Shown here piece after piece: positions 1 through 7,341 of a DNA stretch of 10,783 nt. The stretch is from positions 1-10,783 of the forward strand of contig CAMLSI010000148.1 of the NCBI GenBank assembly GCA_946482585.1. The letters are read 5' to 3'. The position numbers were made by a program, and so were the translations under genes. This DNA comes from an uncultured Lysobacteraceae bacterium. GTDB taxonomy: Bacteria > Pseudomonadota > Gammaproteobacteria > Xanthomonadales > Rhodanobacteraceae. The first letter of the stretch is position 1. Every line of letters begins with the position of its first letter. The notes beneath the pieces are model-generated. The model was not told where the DNA came from. It did no database searches and saw only the letters and a program-made list of their open reading frames with translations.

Positions 1-300
1 CAGATCGATCTGCGCTTCTCGCAGGAAGTCCCGGGCTTCTTCAAGGGCAACAAGGGCGAACTCTGGATCGACATCCTGAACTTCACCAATCTGCTCAACA
101 AGAAGTGGGGTCACGTCGAAGAAGCACCGTTCAATTCGAACGGCGGCCAGCGCCTCGGCGTCGCGGAATTCGGCGGTGTCGATGCGGCTACCGGCAAGTA
201 CATCTACCGCTACCCGCGCGCGGCGCAGAGCTTCGTGACCAAGGACAACATCGGCGAATCCCGCTGGGCCGTCCAGGTCGGCCTGCGTTACTCGTTCTAA
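1..300 (+). CDS. TonB-dependent receptor, Oar-like, C-terminal fragment (5' end outside window)
   Basis: Frame 1 is open from the first base to a TAA at 298-300 and gives the last 99 residues of a larger protein. The segment reads as the final beta strands of an outer-membrane barrel. It has the stretch LWIDILNFTNLLNKKWG (about residues 21-37 of the fragment), typical of Oar-type receptors with a carboxypeptidase-regulatory-like N-terminus. It ends RWAVQVGLRYSF, with the aromatic C-terminal residue expected for BAM-assembled barrels. The family takes up ligands energised by TonB/ExbBD; Oar-type members are often linked to peptide or polymer uptake or to surface functions. The substrate cannot be told from this end. 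A GC-rich hairpin at 317-340 follows the stop and may end the transcript. Confidence 0.85.
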   Translation, partial: QIDLRFSQEVPGFFKGNKGELWIDILNFTNLLNKKWGHVEEAPFNSNGGQRLGVAEFGGVDAATGKYIYRYPRAAQSFVTKDNIGESRWAVQVGLRYSF

Positions 301-316
301 GCGGAGCACGAGCAGG

Positions 317-340
317 GCGGCATCGGGATTCCGGTGCCGC
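317..340 (+). terminator. Possible terminator hairpin after the Oar-like receptor
   Basis: GCGGCATCGG (317-326) pairs with CCGGTGCCGC (331-340) over 10 bp with one U-G wobble and a GATT loop. It starts 17 nt after the stop codon. The downstream sequence (ACGCTTTCG) is only weakly T-rich, so intrinsic termination is uncertain; it may stabilise the 3' end instead. Confidence 0.45.
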
Positions 341-758
341 ACGCTTTCGACCCTCGGCAGCGATGCCGGGGGATTTTATGCAGGCGCGCCTGTTGCGAAA
401 ATCCGTAGCGTGAAGCGGGGGAGCGGCAACGCGGTCATCAGGCGATCGGACTCGCCCGTCCGACAGGTCGAGAGTTCGGCGCATGGCCCGATCATGTTTT
501 TCACATTTATAAAATGGAGTGAGGGGGCGAGATCAGGCCGCTGCGCTCTGTGGCGGAGGCCATGCAGTTGACGCGGGATTCGGCTTGCGGAATGCTGGCG
601 AGACGAGTCGGAGCCCCTTGCGGGCACGCGGGACACGGCGTCTCGCAATCCTCGCCCTGCCTGTGTCGCCGCGAACATGCTTCGCCGCGCCGGCGCCGGG
701 CGCCAGTTTCCTGCGGTTGCCGCGAAGGCGCGGCACCGCCCGTACCCGATGGACATTC
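341..758. other. Gene-poor gap upstream of ppnN with an AT-rich promoter-like box
   Basis: I see no convincing gene here. The ppnN reading frame is open back to a GTG at 519, but the 80 extra residues it would add are Arg/Ala/Pro-rich and match nothing in PpnN. An AT-rich island at 496-515 stands out in otherwise GC-rich DNA. It includes a TATAAA-like -10 (508-513) inside a small dyad, CATTT-ATA-AAATG (504-516). No good -35 lies 16-18 nt upstream. If this is the ppnN promoter, the 5' UTR is about 240 nt long. Confidence 0.4.
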
Positions 759-2156
759 ATGAGCCCTGACAGCAAGACCTCCAACCGCCCGACGACCGTA
801 TCGGCGCGTATTTCCCCGGCCGCCGGCCTCGACGTCCTGTCCCGCAACGAAGTCACTCGCCTGCGCGACGCATCGCACGGTGGTGTGCACGCGCTGCTGC
901 GCCGCTGCGCGCTGGCCGTGCTGACGCAGGGCGTGGAGACCGACGACGCGCGGGCGCTGCTCGATCGCTACCCGGACTTCGATATCCAGGTCTTGCAGCA
1001 GGACCGCGGCATCAAGATCGAGCTCACCCACGCGCCGGCGCAGGCCTTCGTCGACGGTCGCATCATCCGCGGCGTCAACGAGCTGCTGTTTGCGGTAATT
1101 AGAGATATTGTATACGTTGCAACGCAACTGGAGGCGGGCGGCTTCGAACTCGGCGATTCGAGCGGCATCACTCATGCGGTATTCGAAATCCTGCGCAACG
1201 CGCGTGTTCTTCGCCCGCACAACGATCCCAACCTCGTCGTCTGCTGGGGCGGCCATTCGATCGCGCGGCACGAATACGAATACACCAAGCAGGTCGGCTA
1301 TCAGCTCGGCCTGCGCGGCCTCGACATCGTCACCGGCTGCGGCCCCGGCGCGATGAAGGGGCCGATGAAGGGCGCAATCATCGGTCACGGCAAGCAGCGG
1401 CGTAAGAACAATCGCTACATCGGCATCACCGAGCCCGGCATCATCGCGGCCGAGTCGCCGAATCCGTCGGTCAATCACCTGATCATCATGCCCGATATCG
1501 AGAAACGCCTCGAAGCCTTCGTGCGTGTCGGTCACGGCATCATCGTTTTCCCGGGTGGCGTCGGCACGGCCGAGGAAATCCTCTACATGCTCGGCATCCT
1601 GCTGCACCCGGACAACGCCGGAATTCCGTTCCCGCTGATTTTCACGGGCCCGCGCGAATCGGCGGCGTACTTCGAGCAGATCGACAAGTTCCTGCGTCTC
1701 TCGCTCGGCGAAGATGTCGCCAAGCGTTACCACGTCATCGTCGATGATCCGGCCGAAGTCGCGAAGCTCATGGTCAAGGGCATCGACAAGGTGCGCGACT
1801 ATCGTCTGGATACGAAGGACGCCTTCTTCTTCAACTGGGCGCTGCGCATTCAGTACGAACTGCAGGTGCCGTTCAGGCCGACGCACGAGAACATGGCGAG
1901 TCTCAAGCTCAATCGCGATCAGCCTTCGTACCGGCTTGCCGCGGACCTGCGCCGCGCTTTCTCGGGCATCGTCGCCGGCAACGTGAAAGAGGACGGCATT
2001 CGCGCGATCGAACAGCACGGACTGTTCGAGATTCACGGCGAACCGGAAATCATGCGCGCACTGGATGCGCTGCTGCAGAGTTTCGTCGCGCAGCACCGCA
2101 TGAAATTGCCCGGCGGCAGCGCATACAAGCCGTGCTACCGGGTCGTGGTCGACTGA
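759..2156 (+). CDS. ppnN: Pyrimidine/purine-5'-nucleotide nucleosidase PpnN (LOG family)
   Basis: PpnN (formerly YgdH) is a cytosolic enzyme that hydrolyses nucleoside 5'-monophosphates to free base and ribose 5-phosphate, and in E. coli it is activated by (p)ppGpp. The 465-residue product aligns along its length with my recollection of the 454-residue E. coli protein. The N-terminal domain has FDIQVLQQDRGIKIEL near 74-89 and FVDGRIIR at 97-104. The Rossmann-like LOG core has VCWGGHSI (161-168), CGPGAMKGPMKGA (194-206), IIMPDIEKRLEAFVR (242-256) and the signature FPGGVGTAEE (264-273). The C-terminal domain has FSGIVAGNVKEDGIRAIE (401-418) and FVAQHRMKLPG (442-452). I chose ATG 759 because homology begins just after it; the upstream in-frame extension is low complexity. 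No strong Shine-Dalgarno precedes it. A cluster of A/T-rich codons lies at 1095-1121. Confidence 0.95.
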   Translation: MSPDSKTSNRPTTVSARISPAAGLDVLSRNEVTRLRDASHGGVHALLRRCALAVLTQGVETDDARALLDRYPDFDIQVLQQDRGIKIELTHAPAQAFVDGRIIRGVNELLFAVIRDIVYVATQLEAGGFELGDSSGITHAVFEILRNARVLRPHNDPNLVVCWGGHSIARHEYEYTKQVGYQLGLRGLDIVTGCGPGAMKGPMKGAIIGHGKQRRKNNRYIGITEPGIIAAESPNPSVNHLIIMPDIEKRLEAFVRVGHGIIVFPGGVGTAEEILYMLGILLHPDNAGIPFPLIFTGPRESAAYFEQIDKFLRLSLGEDVAKRYHVIVDDPAEVAKLMVKGIDKVRDYRLDTKDAFFFNWALRIQYELQVPFRPTHENMASLKLNRDQPSYRLAADLRRAFSGIVAGNVKEDGIRAIEQHGLFEIHGEPEIMRALDALLQSFVAQHRMKLPGGSAYKPCYRVVVD

Positions 2157-2192
2157 ACCGGCATTCCATCTGCCCATAAGCGCTGAAAGGGC

Positions 2193-2221
2193 TTGACGAG
2201 CCCGGAACGTATCGGCAAAAT
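2193..2221 (+). promoter_or_regulatory. Probable sigma-70 promoter of tRNA-Asn
   Basis: TTGACG (-35, 2193-2198), a 17-nt spacer and CAAAAT (-10, 2216-2221) are followed by a GC-rich discriminator (CCCGCGCC). That discriminator is typical of stringently controlled stable-RNA promoters. The tRNA begins 17 nt after the -10. A small hairpin, GGGCT-TGACG-AGCCC (2189-2203), overlaps the -35 and could also form at the end of the ppnN transcript. Confidence 0.65.
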
Positions 2222-2237
2222 CCCGCGCCTCACACAT

Positions 2238-2313
<76 letters not shown>

Positions 2314-2316
2314 GAT

Positions 2317-2352
2317 AACGAAAAGGCCTGCAGCGATGCAGGCCTTTTCGTT
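2317..2352 (+). terminator. Intrinsic terminator of tRNA-Asn
   Basis: A perfect 16-bp inverted repeat: AACGAAAAGGCCTGCA (2317-2332), loop GCGA, TGCAGGCCTTTTCGTT (2337-2352). The right arm ends in T-rich sequence that runs on as TTCGTCTTTTG. The A-rich left side also makes it a plausible terminator in the reverse direction. Confidence 0.9.
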
Positions 2353-2679
2353 TTCGTCTTTTGTTCGGTGTGCCGTCTTTTGTTTCACCGTCTCGTTTAG
2401 CTAAGGCCATCGCACGTCGTTCGCGACGACGCCGGGTGCGTTAGCCCTGCGATCGGTCGATGGCACGAACGAATTTCTCGAGACAGGAAGCGGGCGAAAA
2501 AAGTGACAACATGCAAAGGCCGCGAGCATTGCCGCATTGGCGAACGACGTGATTCCAGCGCGTCCGCACTGGGTCGCTGTCGGGATCGAGCGTAGCGACA
2601 AGCCCGACGTATCGTCATCGAATTGCGCACAGCAGTGTAAATCGAAGCCGGCTGGGCGCGTCTTGTTGATGGGCGTGGA
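2353..2679. other. Gene-poor stretch downstream of tRNA-Asn
   Basis: No protein here is credible. The short open frames on both strands lack a ribosome binding site and any recognisable motif. Base composition is visibly less GC-rich than in the flanking genes. At 2573-2608 there are overlapping short inverted repeats: GTCGCT (2573-2578) with AGCGAC (2594-2599), and GTCGGG (2579-2584) with CCCGAC (2603-2608). They look like a small dispersed repeat or a hairpin with alternative folds. Confidence 0.4.
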
Positions 2680-2744
2680 TACACTGTCTGCGCCGTTGTT
2701 CGCATTCCGTTGCGCCAAGGTCAAGCAACGGCGCTGACAGTGTA
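2680..2744. repeat. Imperfect 19-bp inverted repeat
   Basis: TACACTGTCTGCGCCGTTG (2680-2698) is inverted as CAACGGCGCTGACAGTGTA (2726-2744). The arms match at 18 of 19 positions around a 27-nt loop. It lies 23 nt beyond the stop of the minus-strand 60-residue gene. Neither strand has a T-run after the stem, so it is not a standard intrinsic terminator. It may be an RNA 3'-end stem-loop, a small non-autonomous repeat, or a protein-binding dyad. Confidence 0.7.
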
Positions 2745-2767
2745 TGGCTCCGCAATCGGTCGCGCCG

Positions 2768-2950
2768 TCAGGCGACGTTGAGCAGGCGTTCGCGTTCTTC
2801 GCGAATCAGGGCTTCATTGATGCGAATGAATTCGCGCAGGAGCTCGTCTCGGGGATTGCTGGCGAGTTCGGCGCGTGCGCACCGCACATATGATTCCAGT
2901 CGCTGGATCGTGCGAATGTCGGTCAGAGTCTGGCGGGCAGCGGTGTTCAT
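2768..2950 (-). CDS. Small hypothetical protein, 60 residues, predicted helical
   Basis: Function not recognised. An ATG at 2950-2948 is preceded by GAGGAA with good spacing (GAGGAACGTCC-ATG), the main evidence that this is a gene; the frame ends with TGA at 2770-2768. The product is highly charged, rich in Arg, Glu, Leu and Ala, with no signal peptide or membrane segment. Heptad-like hydrophobics suggest one or two amphipathic helices, for example IQRLESYVRCARAEL (about 15-29) and LLREFIRINEALIREERERLL (about 37-57). One Cys is present. The frame is open far upstream, but the longer versions are low-complexity Arg/Ala/Pro sequence and lack a ribosome binding site. It lies about 295 nt downstream of the pseudopilin on the same strand, so cotranscription is possible but not shown. 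It could be a small regulatory or adaptor protein. Confidence 0.6.
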   Translation of the reverse strand: MNTAARQTLTDIRTIQRLESYVRCARAELASNPRDELLREFIRINEALIREERERLLNVA

Positions 2951-3138
2951 GGACGTTCCTCGGCGATCGGGGGCGGCACGCATCGCTGCGTGCTCGCCTT
3001 CGGCATCGGGGGCAGCGGACTCGACCGTCCTGCCGAGCGTCGCGGGCATCCGTGCCCGCCGCGTCTTCCGTGCCTTCGAAGCAAGGACAGTTTGCCGCCC
3101 GGTGTGCAGTGGCGAATCCGGAAACGTCTGATCGTGGC

Positions 3139-3165
3139 CTAGGAAATTTCCTAGAAACCGGTTTC
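3139..3165. promoter_or_regulatory. Two adjoining palindromes, candidate operator
   Basis: CTAGGAAATTTCCTAG (3139-3154) is a perfect 16-bp palindrome. It runs straight into GAAACCGGTTTC (3154-3165), a perfect 12-bp palindrome. They lie in the 295-nt spacer between the pseudopilin stop and the small gene (both minus strand), about 190 nt upstream of the small gene's start. The A/T-rich centre is unusual for this region. The pair could be a repressor operator. I do not recognise the motif. Confidence 0.4.
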
Positions 3166-3245
3166 CTCGCCGGGATTCGGCAATTCGCCCGTTCGGTGCG
3201 CAGCGGGATGCAGCGGCCACGCGTCCCGTCGTTCCGCTCGCGGCA

Positions 3246-3794
3246 CTAGCCGTTGCCGCAGGCGACCGCGGCCTGGGCCGGGGTTGCGGCGCCGCTGCGT
3301 ATGCGGCCGGCATTGCTGATGACGAGGGTCCGCGCCTTCCCGGCACCGCGGCGGTCGCAGAACGTGATCGTCGCATTGCTGCCTTCGCTGCTGCCGTCGA
3401 GACGGTAGCGGATATGCTGGCGACCGGCGTTCGTCGCGATGCGGATGCCGGGCTCGGCCGGCATGACGAGCAGAATCGGTTCGCCGGCGTCGCGCCGTGT
3501 GTTGCGATTGACGTCTTCGAACACGATCCAGCCATCCTGCCAGAACGAGGTGGCGATGCAGGTGTCGCCGCTCGAAGGGCAGGCGACGACATTGCTGCCG
3601 CGCTCGACGGCCGCAACGCGTGCGCTCGCGAGCGTGCTCATCCACTGGTTGATGGTGGCGCGTTGCTGCAGGCTGGCGTGCACGCTGCCGAACAGCGGCA
3701 GGCCGATGCCCAGCGCGATCAGCGAAACCGATAACACGGTGACGAGTTCGACGAGATTGAAGCCGCGTTGCTGCGTCCAGGTTGCGAGGGGCAT
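3246..3794 (-). CDS. Type IV pilus pseudopilin, GspH/FimT-FimU family
   Basis: A 182-residue prepilin-like protein. The leader [11 protein letters not shown] ends in Gly11, followed by Phe12 as mature residue 1 and Glu16 at mature position 5: the prepilin peptidase (PilD) site. A hydrophobic helix follows (about residues 14-37), then a globular domain with the FimT/FimU pattern: CPSSGDTC near 72-79, [10 protein letters not shown] near 85-94, then ITFCDRRG and [10 protein letters not shown]. Several Cys residues may form disulfides in the periplasm. Such minor pilins prime or tip type IV pili, or take part in DNA uptake (FimT-like). I chose ATG 3794 because it gives a correct leader; the ribosome binding site is weak. 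It is divergent from uvrB and no other pilin gene is in the window. FimT, FimU and GspH cannot be separated with certainty. Confidence 0.88.
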   Translation of the reverse strand: MPLATWTQQRGFNLVELVTVLSVSLIALGIGLPLFGSVHASLQQRATINQWMSTLASARVAAVERGSNVVACPSSGDTCIATSFWQDGWIVFEDVNRNTRRDAGEPILLVMPAEPGIRIATNAGRQHIRYRLDGSSEGSNATITFCDRRGAGKARTLVISNAGRIRSGAATPAQAAVACGNG

Positions 3795-3959
3795 GGCAGT
3801 CGTCCGTTGCTGCAGGGGTGGCGACAGCGTAGGCACGCCGTCGCGGCGCCGGCAGCGGCGCACGCCGCGACGATGCGTAGGAAAAATCCGAATCAGGACA
3901 GACTTGATCGCGGCCGCCCGCAGCCCCCACCTATACTGGCCGTTCGACCGGAGAATCCC
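3795..3959. promoter_or_regulatory. Divergent intergenic region between pseudopilin and uvrB
   Basis: This 165-nt spacer must hold the start signals of both genes. For uvrB, TATACT (3932-3937) is a good -10 and the ribosome binding site is GGAG (3950-3953), six nt before the ATG. The best -35-like hexamer, TTGATC (3904-3909), is 22 nt away, which is too far for a standard promoter. I see no E. coli-type LexA box (CTGT-N8-ACAG), so SOS control of the E. coli kind is not supported. Confidence 0.45.
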
Positions 3960-5996
<2,037 letters not shown>

Positions 5997-5997
5997 C

Positions 5998-6019
5998 GCC
6001 GGCGGTGCTGCGCGCCGGC
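5998..6019 (+). terminator. Weak hairpin after uvrB
   Basis: GCCGGCG (5998-6004) pairs with CGCCGGC (6013-6019) right after the uvrB stop. No T-run follows, so this may be only a stabilising hairpin. The stronger dyad at 6147-6178 could also stop uvrB transcripts. Confidence 0.3.
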
Positions 6020-6146
6020 AGTGCCGGTGCGCGGTCCGGCTGTTTTGCGGTCCGCGCGGCGGCAAGCGCGGAGACGTCGATCGATTCGATGGCGCGGTGC
6101 CTCGCGCGTTGCGGCGTCGAATGCGCAAAGCAACATGCGCAAAACA

Positions 6147-6178
6147 AAACGGCGCGAGTCTGCAGACTCACGCCGTTT
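6147..6178 (-). terminator. Intrinsic terminator of tRNA-Val
   Basis: AAACGGCG (6147-6154) pairs with CGCCGTTT (6171-6178), around the inner palindrome GAGTCTGCAGACTC (6156-6169). One mismatch lies between the two stems. On the minus strand the stem is followed by TTTGTTTTGCG, the U-rich tail expected of a terminator. It lies about 9 nt beyond the tRNA 3' end. It may also act on uvrB transcripts from the other side, where the T-run is shorter. Confidence 0.85.
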
Positions 6179-6187
6179 GCTTGGAAC

Positions 6188-6262
6188 TGGTGGGCGCGAC
6201 AGGGATCGAACCTGTGACCCCTACCATGTCAAGGTAGTGCTCTACCGCTGAGCTACGCGCCC
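6188..6262 (-). tRNA. tRNA-Val (anticodon GAC)
   Basis: A complete 75-nt cloverleaf on the minus strand. The acceptor stem is GGGCGCG (6262-6256) with CGCGCCC (6198-6192), followed by discriminator A (6191) and an encoded CCA (6190-6188). The anticodon arm CTACC-TTGACAT-GGTAG carries GAC (plus-strand 6228-6230), which reads GUC/GUU valine codons. The T loop is GTTCGATCC. It stands alone between uvrB and the flavin reductase with its own promoter and terminator. Confidence 0.97.
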
Positions 6263-6277
6263 GGTGAAGGGGCGCGA

Positions 6278-6306
6278 AATATAGCGAAGTCGTCGCGGCT
6301 GTACAA
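6278..6306 (-). promoter_or_regulatory. Sigma-70 promoter of tRNA-Val
   Basis: On the minus strand, TTGTAC (-35, 6306-6301), an exact 17-nt spacer and TATATT (-10, 6283-6278) are followed by a GC-rich discriminator (TCGCGCCCC). The -10 ends 15 nt before the tRNA 5' end. The layout resembles a stringently controlled stable-RNA promoter. Confidence 0.8.
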
Positions 6307-6497
6307 CCCCCGAGCGCGTTGTTCCCGGCGGATGCCGGCTGTGTCGCGGGGATTGACGCTGATCGAACCGGCGTCGGCGCATTACAGTAGGCCCTCGGCG
6401 CGCCGCGACGGCGGCGCTGCAGGTCGCGCTGTCGCTGCGCGTCGCTGGTGGATCGTGCCGCCGAGCCGGCGTGTGGCCAAACCTGAAGGAGATCGTC

Positions 6498-7052
6498 ATG
6501 AGTCAGTACCGCATCGCCGTGATCGTAGGCAGTCTGCGCAAGGAATCGTTCAACAAGAAACTCGCGACGGCGATCAGCCGCCTCGGACCCGAGGAATTCG
6601 ACTTCCAGACGTCGCGCATCGACGACCTGCCGCTGTACGACCAGGACGACGATGGCGACCAGGCCGACGCCGTCAAGCGACTAAAGCGTGAAATCGGCGC
6701 GGCACACGGGCTGTTGTTCGTGACGCCCGAATACAACCGGTCGATGCCGGGCGTACTCAAGAACGCGATCGATCACGCGTCGCGCCCCTATGGACAGAGT
6801 GCCTGGAGCGGCAAGCCGGCCGGTGTGATCGGCGCCTCGGTCGGCGCGATCGGTACGGCGCTCGCGCAGCAGCATCTGCGCAACGTGCTTGCGTACCTGG
6901 ACGTGCCGACGCTGGGCCAGCCCGAGGCGTTCATTCACGCCAAGGAAGGGTTGTTCGATGCCGACGGCAACATCGGCAGCGCGAGCCGCGAATTCCTGCA
7001 GCGCTGGATGGATCGCTACGCAGCCTGGATCAGGCTGCACGCCACTCTGTGA
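6498..7052 (+). CDS. NADPH-dependent FMN reductase, ChrR/YieF-like
   Basis: A 184-residue flavodoxin-fold protein of the NADPH-dependent FMN reductase family. The phosphate-binding loop GSLRKESFN (11-19) and the flavin-contact segment PEYNRSMPGVLKNAID (77-92) are both intact. Length and order match ChrR/YieF (E. coli 188 residues), cytosolic two-electron reductases of quinones, chromate and other acceptors. ATG 6498 is preceded by AAGGAGA (6486-6492) with a 5-nt gap; the in-frame ATG 27 nt upstream lacks such a site. The gene appears monocistronic, between tRNA-Val and the second TonB receptor. A general redox or quinone-protective role is likeliest. A part in reducing imported ferric complexes is possible but only suggested by the neighbours. 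Confidence 0.93.
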   Translation: MSQYRIAVIVGSLRKESFNKKLATAISRLGPEEFDFQTSRIDDLPLYDQDDDGDQADAVKRLKREIGAAHGLLFVTPEYNRSMPGVLKNAIDHASRPYGQSAWSGKPAGVIGASVGAIGTALAQQHLRNVLAYLDVPTLGQPEAFIHAKEGLFDADGNIGSASREFLQRWMDRYAAWIRLHATL

Positions 7053-7078
7053 GCGCGACAGCAAGCTCCCCCGGGAAA

Positions 7079-7106
7079 CGATTTTAATAAGGTATACAAA
7101 TGCCTT
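7079..7106 (+). promoter_or_regulatory. AT-rich island with short hairpin between FMN reductase and TonB receptor
   Basis: A short AT-rich block in GC-rich DNA. AAGGTAT (7089-7095) can pair with ATGCCTT (7100-7106) over 7 bp with one U-G wobble and an ACAA loop. TATACA (7093-7098) and TTTAAT (7083-7088) resemble -10 elements, but no good -35 is visible. It may be the promoter region of the receptor leader or a weak 3' end for the reductase transcript. Confidence 0.35.
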
Positions 7107-7178
7107 GTCTGCCGCCGCGACCGGACGCGGTCGGGGCGGTCGCGGCTCTGGACTGGAGGAGGGGGGGTGCGATGGTTC

Positions 7179-7293
7179 GCGCTCGGCCTGAGCGCCTGCG
7201 GGCCACGCGGCAACCCGGCTGCTTGGCAACAATCATTCCTAAGACCTAGTTGATTACTTCTCTGGGCCGATGTTCTGGCGGCCGCAAACTAGG
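7179..7293 (+). ncRNA. Structured 5' leader of TonB receptor gene, candidate cis-regulatory RNA
   Basis: Several stems can form in the leader RNA. GCGCTC/GAGCGC (7179-7184 / 7190-7195) has a GGCCT loop. CGGGCC pairs with GG plus CCCG (7199-7217) with a CAA bulge. CCTAGTT/AACTAGG (7245-7251 / 7287-7293) encloses GGCCG/CGGCC (7265-7269 / 7279-7283). GGCAAC occurs twice (7209-7214, 7225-7230). I do not recognise a known class, and the cobalamin riboswitch box (GCCACTG) is absent. The transcription start is unknown, so the real leader may be shorter. Confidence 0.35.
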
Positions 7294-7299
7294 CAATCT

Positions 7300-7339
7300 C
7301 TGCCCCCTTGGTCTTAACGCTGAACTAACAAGGGGGTAG
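7300..7339 (+). promoter_or_regulatory. Hairpin sequestering the TonB receptor ribosome binding site
   Basis: CTGCCCCCTTG (7300-7310) pairs with CAAGGGGGTAG (7329-7339) over 11 bp, with one G-U wobble, around an 18-nt loop. The right arm contains the Shine-Dalgarno AGGGGG (7331-7336), five nt before ATG 7342. If it forms in the mRNA, ribosome access would be blocked. The loop sequence GTCTTA (7311-7316), together with G7310, is complementary to TAAGACC at 7240-7246. That allows a long-range loop contact or an alternative fold. Confidence 0.55.
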
Positions 7340-7341
7340 TG

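Noticed and set aside
519..758. N-terminal extension of PpnN by 80 residues from GTG 519
   Set aside because: The extra residues are Arg/Ala/Pro-rich low complexity, PpnN homology starts after ATG 759, and the length from 759 fits the family.
2537..2737. Plus-strand 66-codon frame in the gene-poor stretch
   Set aside because: It has no ribosome binding site or recognisable motif, and its end runs through the inverted repeat at 2680-2744.
2951..3616. Long N-terminal extension of the 60-residue minus-strand protein
   Set aside because: The upstream part overlaps the pseudopilin gene in another frame and is Ala/Pro/Arg/Ser-rich. The ATG at 2950 has a proper ribosome binding site.
7120..7167. 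G-quadruplex in the G-rich stretch ending in seven Gs
   Set aside because: There is only one long G-run. The others are two to four Gs with uneven spacing, too weak to claim.
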